Source of the DNA: Nitrospira sp. | GTDB taxonomy: Bacteria > Nitrospirota > Nitrospiria > Nitrospirales > Nitrospiraceae | Reading direction: 5' to 3' | DNA length: 64,000 nucleotides | Assembly (NCBI GenBank): GCA_029194675.1 | Contig: JARFXP010000001.1 | Span: forward strand, 806,001 to 870,000 | Shown here: positions 27,442 to 35,851 of the stretch, piece by piece | Numbering within the stretch: position 1 is the stretch's first letter | Layout of the letters: each line of letters starts with the position of its first letter | Made by a program: the position numbers and the translations under genes | The notes under the pieces: model-generated | Seen by the model: only the letters and a program-made list of their open reading frames with translations | What the model was told of the DNA's origin: nothing | Databases searched by the model: none

Positions 27442-27530
27442 ATGCCACAGGACACCACCCGAACATCGTTCGGCGACGTGTTCACCAAACATCCCCTGTT
27501 GGAGATCGTCGTCATCCCGGTCAACCTACT
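27442..27530 (+). pseudogene. 5' stub of an RND permease gene
   Basis: Eleven bases after the adaptor stop, an ATG opens a frame encoding SFGDVFTKHPLLEIVVIPVN. This matches the start of RND permeases (F.D.F..HP.LAIVVNLV). The similarity stops after about 30 codons and the frame runs on into the next gene's leader. The rest of the permease is missing, pointing to a deletion that fused the stub to sequence ahead of the methyltransferase lipoprotein. Confidence 0.6.
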
Positions 27531-27570
27531 TGACCGATCCGAAACACAGGCCTCGAGAACGGAAAAAGCT

Positions 27571-28200
27571 ATGCACCACAGGTTGCCACGCAAGTTGTTC
27601 AGCGCGTTATTGGTTGTCATGCTCTCTCTCACCGGTTGTATCGAGCGGGCCTATCAGCGCATGAACGATCCCTCGCGGGACGTCTGGCAGAAACCACAAG
27701 TCGTCGTTGAAAAGCTGGCCATCGCGCGGGGATCGCGCGTTGCAGACTTGGGTGCCGGCGGAGGGTACTTTACCTGGCATCTGGCCAAGGCGGTCGGGCC
27801 AAGAGGAACGGTCTATGCGGTTGATATCGAGGAGCGAGCCATTAACATGATCTTCAAGGAGATGGTCGCCCGAGGGACCCCGAATGTCCGACCGGTCCTG
27901 GCCGAGCCGCACGATCCAAGACTTCCAGAGCCCGTCGACCTGGTGTTCAGTTGCGATACCTACCACCAAATAAATGACCGCGTCGCCTATTTTCGGTCTC
28001 TTGCCTCATCGCTACGGCCCGGCGGTCGCGTCGCGATTCTCGATTTTTATCCTCGTGGATTCGTTTCCGGCCTATTCGATCACAGAGTCGAGAAAGCAGA
28101 GGTCCGGCGCGAAATGGAGGACGCCGGCTATCTCCTGGTAGGTGATTACGATCTCATCGATCGCCAGCACTTCCAGATTTTTGCGAAGGCGGAGAGTTGA
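27571..28200 (+). CDS. Lipoprotein-type SAM-dependent methyltransferase
   Basis: 209 residues from the ATG at 27571; the frame is open further upstream through the permease stub, but this start gives a clean signal with a lipobox (VVMLSLTGC). A class I methyltransferase domain follows, with motif I VADLGAGGGYFTWHLA, an acidic strand end VYAVDIEER and LRPGGRVAILDFYP. An envelope-anchored methyltransferase is unusual because SAM is cytoplasmic; such proteins are nevertheless common among uncharacterised bacterial genes. Substrate unknown. Confidence 0.8.
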   Translation: MHHRLPRKLFSALLVVMLSLTGCIERAYQRMNDPSRDVWQKPQVVVEKLAIARGSRVADLGAGGGYFTWHLAKAVGPRGTVYAVDIEERAINMIFKEMVARGTPNVRPVLAEPHDPRLPEPVDLVFSCDTYHQINDRVAYFRSLASSLRPGGRVAILDFYPRGFVSGLFDHRVEKAEVRREMEDAGYLLVGDYDLIDRQHFQIFAKAES

Positions 28201-28254
28201 GATCCGGTCATTCTCGGGTTCCATGAACAGAGGTTAGAGCCAAGCAATTCTTTC

Positions 28255-28614
28255 TTACGTCTCCATCATTTCGAGCCTGGTATCAAACTCGTTTCCGCAG
28301 GCTGTGCACCGGATGCAATCCGATTCCACCGTAAATTCGTCTGAACGTATCCCCATGCCGCCGCACTCCGGGCAGCGGGCGAGGTGGACCTTCTGATCAT
28401 CCACCGTCTCGTATTGCACACCATGAAGACAGTACACCGGTTTTCCATCAAGCTGCCATGGTCGTCCTGCATTGTCGATGACCGGTAAGACGAGGTAATG
28501 ATGGTTCACGTAGTCCTCCATCTCGCGGCGATTCGCAAAACCGTCCTTGACCAGTTTACCGGATACAGCATCGTATAGCCCGCTGTCTCTTACGATCACT
28601 TTAGTCGGCCCCAT
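28255..28614 (-). CDS. Zinc-ribbon protein of unknown function
   Basis: 119 residues from the ATG at 28614, which has a strong GGGAGGTG ribosome site. Two CxxC pairs (CPECGG and CTACGN) with an extra CIRC make a C-terminal zinc ribbon. The N-terminal half is a small mixed domain (KVIVRDSGLYDAVSGKLV). No known catalytic motif. It may bind nucleic acid or another protein. It lies in a minus-strand group with the CBS gene but is separated from it by about 100 bases. Confidence 0.65.
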   Translation of the reverse strand: MGPTKVIVRDSGLYDAVSGKLVKDGFANRREMEDYVNHHYLVLPVIDNAGRPWQLDGKPVYCLHGVQYETVDDQKVHLARCPECGGMGIRSDEFTVESDCIRCTACGNEFDTRLEMMET

Positions 28615-28710
28615 CGGTTCACCTCCCGGCAACAATCCATAATGAGTGTAGAGGTATCTCAAAAACCCGTGTCTTCTACGCATTGCACGTCAGACATTGC
28701 GAGTCTCATG

Positions 28711-29082
28711 TTAGACGACACCCGAGTAGTACCGCAGAATATTGGAGACCGAGATGACGCCGATAATCTGTCCGTCTTGCGTGACGGCGACGTGCCTGGT
28801 GGCCTGGTCCTTCATGAGCCGCACGGCCTCGATAATCGGACGATCGCCTGCAATGGCCACCACCGGTTTGCGCATGCAGGCTTTGGCCGGCGTGGTATTC
28901 GCGTCGACGCCGTTGGCGACCACTGCGCGCGCAAGAATCGAATCCGTGATGAACCCCACGTACGATTGATCGTCCGTCAGAAGCAGTGAGCCCAATTTCC
29001 ATTTCTGCATCACCAGCCCCGCCTCCCGCAGGCTTGCCTCTTGCGAGAGACTCTGGATCTCGGGAGTCATGTGTTCCACCAC
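28711..29082 (-). CDS. CBS-domain pair protein
   Basis: A 123-residue protein consisting of a tandem CBS pair (Bateman module). The first repeat starts SLREAGLVMQKWKLGSLLL and the second has PIIEAVRLMKDQATRHVAV and GQIIGVISVSNIL. Such modules bind adenine nucleotides or SAM and act as energy sensors, alone or with partners. It lies 11 bases downstream of the gene at 29094, so the two form an operon. Confidence 0.9.
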   Translation of the reverse strand: MVEHMTPEIQSLSQEASLREAGLVMQKWKLGSLLLTDDQSYVGFITDSILARAVVANGVDANTTPAKACMRKPVVAIAGDRPIIEAVRLMKDQATRHVAVTQDGQIIGVISVSNILRYYSGVV

Positions 29083-29093
29083 TTGGGGTCCGA

Positions 29094-29480
29094 TCAGGGT
29101 CCTCCGACTGGCCTTCCCCCTTTGGGTTCGGTCGCGCGGCGGGCTTCCAACTCCGAGACGCAGCTTTCCAATACCCGGCTCCGCTGGAGCAAGCTGTATC
29201 GTTGATCGTCCATTCCGGCGCTTTCCGGTGCTTCGTCCGTCATGTTCACCAGGCCGGCCGCTTCACCCAGTTCAGCATACTCATAGGCATGGAGGAGATC
29301 GGAGGTCTGGCCAAGGAGATCGCCGATCAATCGCTCCGTGTCCAGATCAAACTCCTCCAAATTACGGGTCGGTGTGCCCTTGCCCAGGAACGTGGCCAGT
29401 TCAGCCAACTGTTTGCGCATGCGTTCGATACTACGATCGAGTGAAATCCGTTGTTTTGCAGAAGCGGTGCGCGTAGACAT
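29094..29480 (-). CDS. Helical protein of unknown function, operon partner of the CBS protein
   Basis: A 128-residue soluble protein, mainly helical and acidic, with a coiled-coil-like start (SLDRSIERMRKQLAELATFL) and a proline/glycine-rich tail. AGGAGG precedes the ATG. It is the first gene of a two-gene unit with the CBS protein and may be its partner or target; no motif supports a specific function. Confidence 0.65.
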   Translation of the reverse strand: MSTRTASAKQRISLDRSIERMRKQLAELATFLGKGTPTRNLEEFDLDTERLIGDLLGQTSDLLHAYEYAELGEAAGLVNMTDEAPESAGMDDQRYSLLQRSRVLESCVSELEARRATEPKGGRPVGGP

Positions 29481-29716
29481 AACACCTCCTCTATACAGGC
29501 GGGAATGAATTAGGTGGATGATACCTCCATCGGAATAAGCGAAGCAAGCCGCTCGAATTGGTGTTCAATTGCAATATCCACCATATAATTGTGACTATCC
29601 AGCCTGTCGACCCAACTCATTTGACGCGAGGCAACGATCCTCGATAACCTTAGTGACAACCGCAACCCACCCGAGAGCCGGACGCATTATCGTTTCGATA
29701 GCTCATTGGCGACAGC

Positions 29717-31235
29717 ATGCGTATCAATGCTCAATTCAGGGAACCTATCCTGCTCGGCGTCACACTCCTGCTCTTCATCGGGTTATTCATCTTCGACATC
29801 TACACGCCTACGGCCTTCGCCGACCATGCGCTCTATGTCATAGTCGTGTTGATCGCCACAGCTTCACGTTTTTCATGGCTACCGTCCCTAGCCGCCGGAG
29901 CGGGAACGCTCCTCACGATGGTTGGAGGACTTGGAGCCCGTGGTTTGTCGATTTACCGCGATGGGTCCAGATGGGAAACCGGGCCATCACGATTGTGGCT
30001 TTGTGGGTCCTGGTCTGGTTTGCCTGGAAACGGCGCCAAGCGGAAACGGCACTGCAGAAGGCGAACGAAGATCTCGAACAAAAGGTCACAGAAAGGACTC
30101 AGGAACTCGCCACCGTGAATCGATCTTTGGTAACGCAAATCACGGAACGCGTTCAGACTGAACAGGCGCTGCGTCTCTCGCAGGGGCGGCTTGCCGACAT
30201 CTTAGATATCGCCGAAGACGCCATCATCGTCACCGCGGACGATCGATCGATCACGCTCTTTAATCAAGGGGCGGTGAAACTATTCGGCTACGATCCGGAG
30301 GAAGTGCTCGGAAACCGGATCGACCTGCTGCTACCCGAACGGTTTCGGATTGATCATCCATCCTACATGAACGCGTTTGTCCATGACACTGAATCGGCTC
30401 GTCCGGATGGCACAGCGACGTGAAATGTTCGGTCTGAAAAAGGATGGAAGTGAGTTTCCCGCGGAAGCGAGTATCTCCAAGCTGAGCCTTGGCGAGAGGA
30501 CGACGTTTACAGTGATCGTGCGGGACATCACGGACCGATTGAGGACTGAACGGCAGCTCCGGTCGCTCACCACCGAACTGATGGCGGCGCAGGAAGAGGA
30601 ACGTCGGCGCATCGCACGCGAACTTCACGACGACGTGAATCAGCGGCTGGCTCTGCTGGCAATCGAGATGACGAATATGTTGTCCGACCCAGCGACGCTG
30701 ACCATCCAAGCTAAGGAGACGATCCAATCCCTCAATCAACGGTTGGTGAGGATTTCCGATGATGTCCGCCGCATGGCCTACCAATTTCATCCTTCCGTCC
30801 TGGACGACCTTGGTCTGACTGCGGCGCTCAAACACATGGCTGATGAATGGTCGGAGCAGACTGGGATTAAAACCGTCATCGTACAGCAAGAGGTAACCGA
30901 TACTTTGCCGCGCGATATTGCCAGTTGTCTCTATCGAGTGGCGCAGGAGAGCCTGACCAACATCATGAAACATGCCCGCGCCGCACGCGTGGGCTCGAAT
31001 TGACCTGTGACGACCAAGAGATTACGCTATCGATTTATGATACCGGTGTCGGCTTCGATCTCAAGGACATTCGGGCTCGCCATCCCGGGTTGGGTCTTGT
31101 CAATATGCGGAGAGGGTACGGTCCGTGCGAGGCCGATTAGACATCCAGTCCCAACTAGGCCGAGGCACACACATCATTGTGCACATTCCATTCTCTGGAG
31201 CGCTACATGAAGAAACCACGAGTTCTTATAGCTGA
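29717..31235 (+). pseudogene. NarL-type sensor histidine kinase, several frameshifts
   Basis: Restored order: N-terminal membrane segments (ILLGVTLLLFIGLFIF onward), a further TM (ITIVALWVLVWFAW), coiled coil, PAS domain (DILDIAEDAIIVTADDRSI), HisKA_3 H-box (RRIARELHDDVNQRLALLAI) and HATPase (N box ESLTNIMKHA, G box DTGVGFD, final GRGTHIIVHIPF). Frame changes occur near 29927, 30410, 30992 and 31109. Three of them need one extra base in a G run and the one near 30410 needs two bases or one fewer. The corrected reading frame overlaps the regulator start by 29 bases. Signal unknown. Confidence 0.85.
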
Positions 31236-31850
31236 CGACCATACCTTTGTGCTCGAGGGATTCAAGAAATTGCTGGAAGACCATTGCGACGTGGTAGGCG
31301 CCGTAGAAGACGGTCGCGCCTTGATCGAAGATACTCTCAATCTCCGGCCTGACATCGTGGTACTGGACATTTCAATGCCCCGGCTGAACGGCATCGAGGC
31401 GGCGAAGAAGCTCAAGAAGCAGATCCTGAAGTAAAACTGATTTTCGTCACGATGCATGCTGACCTGGCTTATGTCAACGCAGCGTTCAGAGCAGGAGCAT
31501 CAGGCTACTTACTGAAACGATCGGCGGCCACCGAATTGATGCAGGCGGTTCAATCCGTGATGAACGACAAGTTCTATATGACTCCCCTCATTACGAAAGA
31601 AGTCATGGCATCTTTCCTGAAACCGACACAGCCCCGTTCAGCCACGATTGAGGACTTGACGACAAGGCAGCACGAGATTCTGCAATTGGTCGCCGAAGGA
31701 CTGTCCGCGAAAGAAATCGCCGACCAGCTGAAGATTTCTCACCGTACCGTTGAATTTCACAAGACTAAGATCATGGAACAACTCAACGTCCACACAACGA
31801 CGGAGTTGGTCAAGTACGCCATGGCGCATGGCTTGGTCACAACAGCGTGA
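31207..31850 (+). pseudogene. NarL/LuxR-type response regulator, one frameshift
   Basis: The receiver domain starts at ATG 31207 (RVLIADDHTFVLEGFKKLL) with the phospho-acceptor in VVLDISMP. The frame breaks at 31425-31426, where CC instead of CCC would restore QIPEVKLIFVTMHAD. It continues with the conserved lysine (GYLLKRS) and a LuxR-type HTH (LTTRQHEILQLVAEGLSAKE and IADQLKISHRTVEFHKTKIM). About 214 residues when corrected. It should be the transcriptional output of the adjacent kinase. Confidence 0.88.
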
Positions 31851-31949
31851 TTCCTCTGTTTGCAATAGGGTAGTTGCCTCACTGAAACCTCGTAGTTTCT
31901 GCAAACACAGCCGGTAGTCTTCTTTCTCTCCCCCACTACCGCTCAACTA

Positions 31950-32251
31950 AACTACATCGTCCTTGGTCTGAGGCATCTCCGGATCCCGCGCCTTCTGGCG
32001 AGTCTTCGGCGAACTGGGCGCACTGATGATGGTGGCATCCACGATGGTCCCTCGGCTCACCTGCAAGCCGTGCGTGACCACATGCGCTCGGATTCGCACA
32101 AAGAGTGGTTCGCCCAGCTGGTGGGTTTCCAGCAGGTGGCGAACCTTGCCGAGCGTCGTCTCATCCGGTTCATCTCGTCGAGAAACCGTTCCCGCCGGGT
32201 GGGCTTGCGATACTGTTCAAACGTAACCTCGGCCAACGTTGATTGCTGCAT
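31950..32251 (-). mobile_element. IS5-family transposase remnant with internal deletion
   Basis: From ATG 32251 the minus strand encodes EVTFEQYRKPTRRERFLDEM, the N-terminus of an IS5-type transposase. It then jumps to the later segment DETTLGKVRHLLETHQLGE in another frame and ends in SRGTIVDATIISAPSSPKT. The central and C-terminal parts are missing. The junction falls in a GAACCGG stretch, possibly a microhomology. No terminal repeats were found. Confidence 0.8.
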
Positions 32252-32319
32252 GGGCGCGCCTCCTCATCAGTGCTGCGCTACCCGTAACCCATCACGAGCG
32301 GAGAATAAATCAGCCCTTC

Positions 32320-33759
32320 CTAGAACTGATTCCAGAGCATCTGATTTGTGACTTCGTGATGGAAAAGCACTTCCGAAGCCTTCACGATCGTCCCAAGCTC
32401 TTTCGAAGATCGATCCGCTACCAATTGCTTGAAGCTCGCATACTTCTTCTTACTGTCGTCGCCGAGGATTTCGGCGATAAATTTCGACTCGTTGAACAGC
32501 GCAATCGCATCATTGATGTTGCCCGGAAGGAATCCACCGCGCACGCCGGCTGTCTGTTCCTTTTCCAAGCGCTCCCCTTCCAGACCGGTCTTAAGCATGG
32601 TGTACAGCACGAGGTAGGGGTTCGCATCGGGAGCGACCGAACGCAATTCGATGCGCGCCGTTTTTTCATTAGCCATCGGGATACGGATCATAGAGCCACG
32701 ATCGATCGCCGAGACCTTGATCTGGTTCGGCGCCTCAAAATGAGGATCTAGGCGGCGATACGCATTCACCGACGGATTGAACACAAGACAGATCTCCGGC
32801 GCGTGATTCAGAAGCTTGAGGATGAAGTCCCAGGCCAGATCGGAGAGGCCGTCTTTCCCCTTCGCATCGTAGAACATATTCTTGCCGTTCTTGCTCAAGG
32901 AAAAATTGGTGTGCATACCGGAACCGTTGATCCCGACGAACGGCTTCGGTAGGAATGTGGCGGTGTGTCCCATGGAGCGGGCCACTTGGCGGCAGATCAG
33001 CTTGTACAGTTGCACCTGATCGGCCGCACGCACCGCATCGGCATAGGAAAAGTTCATTTCGAACTGCGAGGGTGCGACCTCCGGATGATCCTTTTCGTTC
33101 TTGAAGCCCAACGCCCGCTGGGCTTCCGCCGACTTGTCGATGAACTGGCGAAGCGGATCCATCGGGAGTGAGTGGTAGTACCCGCCGGTTGAGATGAGCT
33201 TCAGCCCCTGTTCGCGGTACCGTTGCTCGGCGTTCGGCCCTTCCACCAGAAAGCCTTCGATTTCACAGGCGGCATAGGCCGTCAGACCTTCCTTCTTCTT
33301 GAGGTGCTCCGTGAAAGATTTCAGCATGCCCCGGAAGTCGCTGTGATATGGCGTCCGATCGCTGTTTAAAACAGACGCAAAGAAAATCACCTTCCCCGCC
33401 CCGATCACATCGGCGGGAAAGTAGCGGATGGACGACCAGTCGACGGCAAGACGCAGGTCCGACTCATGTTGCGGCGTGAATCCCCTGATCGACGACCCGT
33501 CAAACGTCAGATTCGCCAACGAGTCCAGCAGAAACTTCTTGTCGTAATCGAGCATGTGGAGGCGTCCCTCGATATCAGAGAAGCACAAGGTGACGGCTTT
33601 GATGTGCTTTTCTTTCTTTAACCAAGCCGTATATTCCTGCTCGAGATCTTTTGCGTCGGTCTGCCCGGCGCGCTCCGCCGCCTGGAGATTCATCTCTTCG
33701 GGCTCTTCATACGGAATCTCGAGGAAACTCTTCAGCTCGGCCGCTGTCTTTGAATTCAT
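32320..33759 (-). CDS. Glutamine synthetase family protein (type I-like)
   Basis: 479 residues. GS motifs are present: the Asp-Gly pocket TFDGSSIRGF, metal ligands in ACEIEGFLVEG and APSQFEMNFSYADA, and the ATP-binding signature KPFVGINGSGMHTNFSL, then RIELRSVAPDANPYL. Glutamine synthetases make glutamine from glutamate, ammonium and ATP in the cytoplasm. The adenylylation-site pattern (NLYDLPPEE) of GSI-beta enzymes is not visible near the C-terminus, so control by adenylylation is unlikely. A gamma-glutamyl-amine ligase role is a possible alternative. GAGGTG precedes the ATG. Confidence 0.88.
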   Translation of the reverse strand: MNSKTAAELKSFLEIPYEEPEEMNLQAAERAGQTDAKDLEQEYTAWLKKEKHIKAVTLCFSDIEGRLHMLDYDKKFLLDSLANLTFDGSSIRGFTPQHESDLRLAVDWSSIRYFPADVIGAGKVIFFASVLNSDRTPYHSDFRGMLKSFTEHLKKKEGLTAYAACEIEGFLVEGPNAEQRYREQGLKLISTGGYYHSLPMDPLRQFIDKSAEAQRALGFKNEKDHPEVAPSQFEMNFSYADAVRAADQVQLYKLICRQVARSMGHTATFLPKPFVGINGSGMHTNFSLSKNGKNMFYDAKGKDGLSDLAWDFILKLLNHAPEICLVFNPSVNAYRRLDPHFEAPNQIKVSAIDRGSMIRIPMANEKTARIELRSVAPDANPYLVLYTMLKTGLEGERLEKEQTAGVRGGFLPGNINDAIALFNESKFIAEILGDDSKKKYASFKQLVADRSSKELGTIVKASEVLFHHEVTNQMLWNQF

Positions 33760-34162
33760 TGGTCACCTCAACAGTTCGTAGTATTAAAGGGTAGATATAT
33801 GTGCACCCAGCTCACATCGCCTGGATGCAGCTTGGCTTCACGATCACCTCTACCGGGAAGACCACGAAGCAACCATCCAGACGGGAACGAGTCTCGCACA
33901 CCTTGCTTAGGTATGCAATGTGGATTTGAGGACATGTGGATTTTGAGGAATGAGCGTGGTCCATGTTCTTTCAACCTGGGCCATCACTAACCGCCGAACT
34001 CAACAGTGTGCTCGCCATGACGATGCGTAATGACTGGTCGGCCTGAACCTCGTCAAGGTAACTCTCGCGCGAACCGGCTACCTGCCACCTGGCCCACTCG
34101 CAAGAACACCTTTGCCGGTGGCCCCTACAAACAACCGAAGCCCGCGCGCCCTACAACAGGCG
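33760..34162. other. Upstream region of the glutamine synthetase gene
   Basis: No gene seen. The part at about 34105-34162 resembles a fragment of repeat family C (GAAGCCCGCGCGCCCTACAA and following). Promoter elements could not be assigned with confidence. Confidence 0.35.
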
Positions 34163-34370
34163 TGCGCCCGAGGCGATCGAACTTCCAGACCATCAGCATA
34201 TCGCCATGCTCCAATTGTTTCAGGCAACGCTTAAGGGCAGGGCGGTTAAGGGTCGGGCCGCTTCTACCTTCATCAACAAGAGTTTTGTTTCAGCCCGCTC
34301 TTTTGAGCGCGGTAAGTTGCAAGTCAGGATTGTGGTCGTCGGTAGAGACACGGGCATATCCGTATTTCAT
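34163..34370 (-). pseudogene. Serine resolvase/invertase N-terminal fragment with an in-frame stop
   Basis: From ATG 34370 the frame reads MKYGYARVSTDDHNPDLQL and TALKRAG, then a TGA where the family has a cysteine codon. It continues NKTLVDEGRSG, LNRPALKRCLKQLEHGD and VWKFDRLGR. The catalytic serine is in YARVSTDD. Only the catalytic domain start remains; the sequence breaks off at 34163 next to a repeat C fragment. It is a relic of a Tn3-type or plasmid resolvase, 66 bases downstream of the ParDE module, suggesting the module arrived on a mobile element. Confidence 0.8.
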
Positions 34371-34435
34371 AAAATGGTTCCTTGCTGCGCCGCCTAGCTG
34401 TAAGCCAGGCGGTGTTACTGTGGTAAAAACGTGCG

Positions 34436-34744
34436 TCAGTGAACAAACCCACCTTGCTCAGCGATGGCGGCAGCATCTCGCGCACCATGAAGAACCCGGA
34501 CAACAATAAGTCTGCGCTGAGTCACTTGGTAGTAAATGGCATAAGGATGGTGAAACGTCACACGCAAGCCCGTACCGAGTTGGTCGCGGGTCGTGCCAAT
34601 TAGCGGAGATTGCCGCACCACATCTATAGTCTTGGTAATCCATTCAAAATAACGGTTTGCAGTGATTTCATTGGCTTCAGTCGCAATGTATGTCCAGATT
34701 TCCGCAAGGTCGGCTTCCGCTGCATCGGTGAGATGGAGGGTCAA
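34436..34744 (-). CDS. parE: ParE-family toxin
   Basis: A 102-residue protein with the ParE pattern: LHLTDAAEADLAEIWTYIA, SPLIGTTRDQLGTGLRV, then FHHPYAIYYQVTQRRLIVVR and VLHGARDA at the C-terminal strand. ParE toxins poison DNA gyrase. It overlaps the antitoxin gene by 4 bases and follows it, the standard ParDE layout. Confidence 0.9.
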   Translation of the reverse strand: MTLHLTDAAEADLAEIWTYIATEANEITANRYFEWITKTIDVVRQSPLIGTTRDQLGTGLRVTFHHPYAIYYQVTQRRLIVVRVLHGARDAAAIAEQGGFVH

Positions 34745-35016
34745 GACTTGCCTGATAACTTCCTCCCTCTAGCAATGATTCGTTTTTTATCAAACGGACG
34801 TACCCGACCAGCAGCAATGTCAGCCAATCCCTTATCGATATCTGCTTTCAGTGCCGCAAATTCCTGAGATTGAAATGCTCGGCGTTGTTTCCATTCGCGC
34901 AAGGCTTCGCGCACAACTTCGCTGGTAGAGGCATAGTCACCGTCATCAACCGCCGCTTTGATGACCGCCGCCATGTCAGTAGGCATGGTGATAGTCATGC
35001 GTTCAATACTAGCCAT
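34741..35016 (-). CDS. parD: ParD-family antitoxin
   Basis: 91 residues from the ATG at 35016, which has GGAGG upstream; the frame is open 10 codons further but without a site. The N-terminus is a ribbon-helix-helix (RMTITMPTDMAAVIKAAVDD, then YASTSEVVREALREW), and the C-terminal helix (FAALKADIDKGLADIAAGR) binds the toxin. ParD represses its own operon; a palindrome at 35030-35047 is a good operator candidate. Confidence 0.92.
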   Translation of the reverse strand: MASIERMTITMPTDMAAVIKAAVDDGDYASTSEVVREALREWKQRRAFQSQEFAALKADIDKGLADIAAGRVRPFDKKRIIARGRKLSGKS

Positions 35017-35029
35017 AACGTCCTCCGTG

Positions 35030-35047
35030 TATGATTCATAAATCATA
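35030..35047. promoter_or_regulatory. Palindromic ParD operator candidate
   Basis: TATGATT-CATA-AATCATA is a perfect inverted repeat with 7-base arms, 13 bases upstream of the parD start, in an AT-rich promoter-like stretch (TATCATATTATTTTAC follows). Confidence 0.55.
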
Positions 35048-35082
35048 TTCTATCATATTATTTTACTAAGACAATTGGATAT

Positions 35083-35290
35083 TTGCAGGCGGGTCAAGCC
35101 ACATGGGCACTATCCTCCACCGTACGCCTCCGGGCAACGAGTGAGCCGAGTATCATTCGATCCATCCCGCGAGCCGATCTCTGCCGGCGGCTGGGGCGAA
35201 CAACTGAAGCCCGCGCGGCCTCCGAGCAAGCGTTGAGCCTGAGCCAGCAAAAGCAGGACCGTGACTTTCCCAAACAATGACTCACGACCC
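35083..35290 (+). repeat. Dispersed repeat C, copy 1 (sigma-factor 3' end derivative)
   Basis: Shares the blocks GAGTGAGCCGAGTATCATTC, GAGCCGATCTCTGCCGGCG and GTGACTTTCCCAAACAA with copies at 46760-47062 and 61668-61895. Its plus-strand translation RADLCRRLGRTTEARAASEQ resembles the ECF sigma C-terminus at 26 kb (RADLCRRLGKDAEARASYKK). It is not expected to be a functional gene. Confidence 0.65.
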
Positions 35291-35315
35291 CGTTTTGTGG
35301 TTCAACCATTCAAGT

Positions 35316-35558
35316 CTAAGCTGTTTTCTTGATGCGCTTGCTCGCCTGTAACACGGTAAACCCGATGATTTCGTCTCCTTCATAACGGACAATCACATCG
35401 TCGTCGGTCATTTCGCTATCGGTCGCATGACTGGGCTTCTTGTAATTCACGTACAGGGTGTCCGCCTCAGCATCATACGCCAGCCAGACGGCATGCTGCG
35501 GCGCCCGGTTCACGGCTGGAATGAGCTTCAGATACTCCTGAATGTCCGCTATGGCCAT
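35316..35558 (-). CDS. DUF2283 domain protein
   Basis: An 80-residue protein with the DUF2283 core: AVWLAYDAEADTLYVNY, then DDDVIVRYEGDEIIGFTVLQ. Its reading frame overlaps the upstream gene by 10 bases. DUF2283 proteins are small and beta-rich and often sit next to small toxin-like proteins; an antitoxin role is plausible but unproven. Confidence 0.8.
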   Translation of the reverse strand: MAIADIQEYLKLIPAVNRAPQHAVWLAYDAEADTLYVNYKKPSHATDSEMTDDDVIVRYEGDEIIGFTVLQASKRIKKTA

Positions 35559-35851
35559 AACTGCCTCCTCTTCTCCAGAGACCGAATGCGACGGGTCAGA
35601 AACGCTGTGATGACAAAGCCATCGTCGCCCTGTTCTCGATACACGACCACAAGATGTTTCCCCTTTTCTATTTCGTGAACAGCCAGGAGCTCTCCATCCC
35701 CACCGACCAGGACCCGGTCGTGAGACGACACAGTCTCCAGCACATCCACGCGCAACCCAGCAAGTTCACCATGCTCCTTGGTGATATGAGCCCACCGCTC
35801 ATCCGTAAGCCGAACAGTGTTTCCACTCTTGGAAACAATGCGGTCGACCAT
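35549..35851 (-). CDS. Small protein paired with DUF2283, toxin-like
   Basis: A 100-residue protein: VRLTDERWAHITKEHGELAG, then a strand-rich part (RVLVGGDGELLAVHEIEKGK, HLVVVYREQGDDGFVITAF) and an arginine-rich end (LTRRIRSLEKRR). The H..I...H start and YRE..DDGFVITAF end recall small RelE-like or DUF4258-type nucleases. Together with the overlapping DUF2283 gene it forms a candidate toxin-antitoxin pair, in the order toxin then antitoxin. Confidence 0.6.
   Translation of the reverse strand: MVDRIVSKSGNTVRLTDERWAHITKEHGELAGLRVDVLETVSSHDRVLVGGDGELLAVHEIEKGKHLVVVYREQGDDGFVITAFLTRRIRSLEKRRQLWP

Noticed and set aside
35083..35280. Plus-strand open frame resembling the sigma-factor C-terminus as a real gene
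   Set aside because: It lies in a dispersed repeat, lacks sigma regions 2 and 4, and has no ribosome site.
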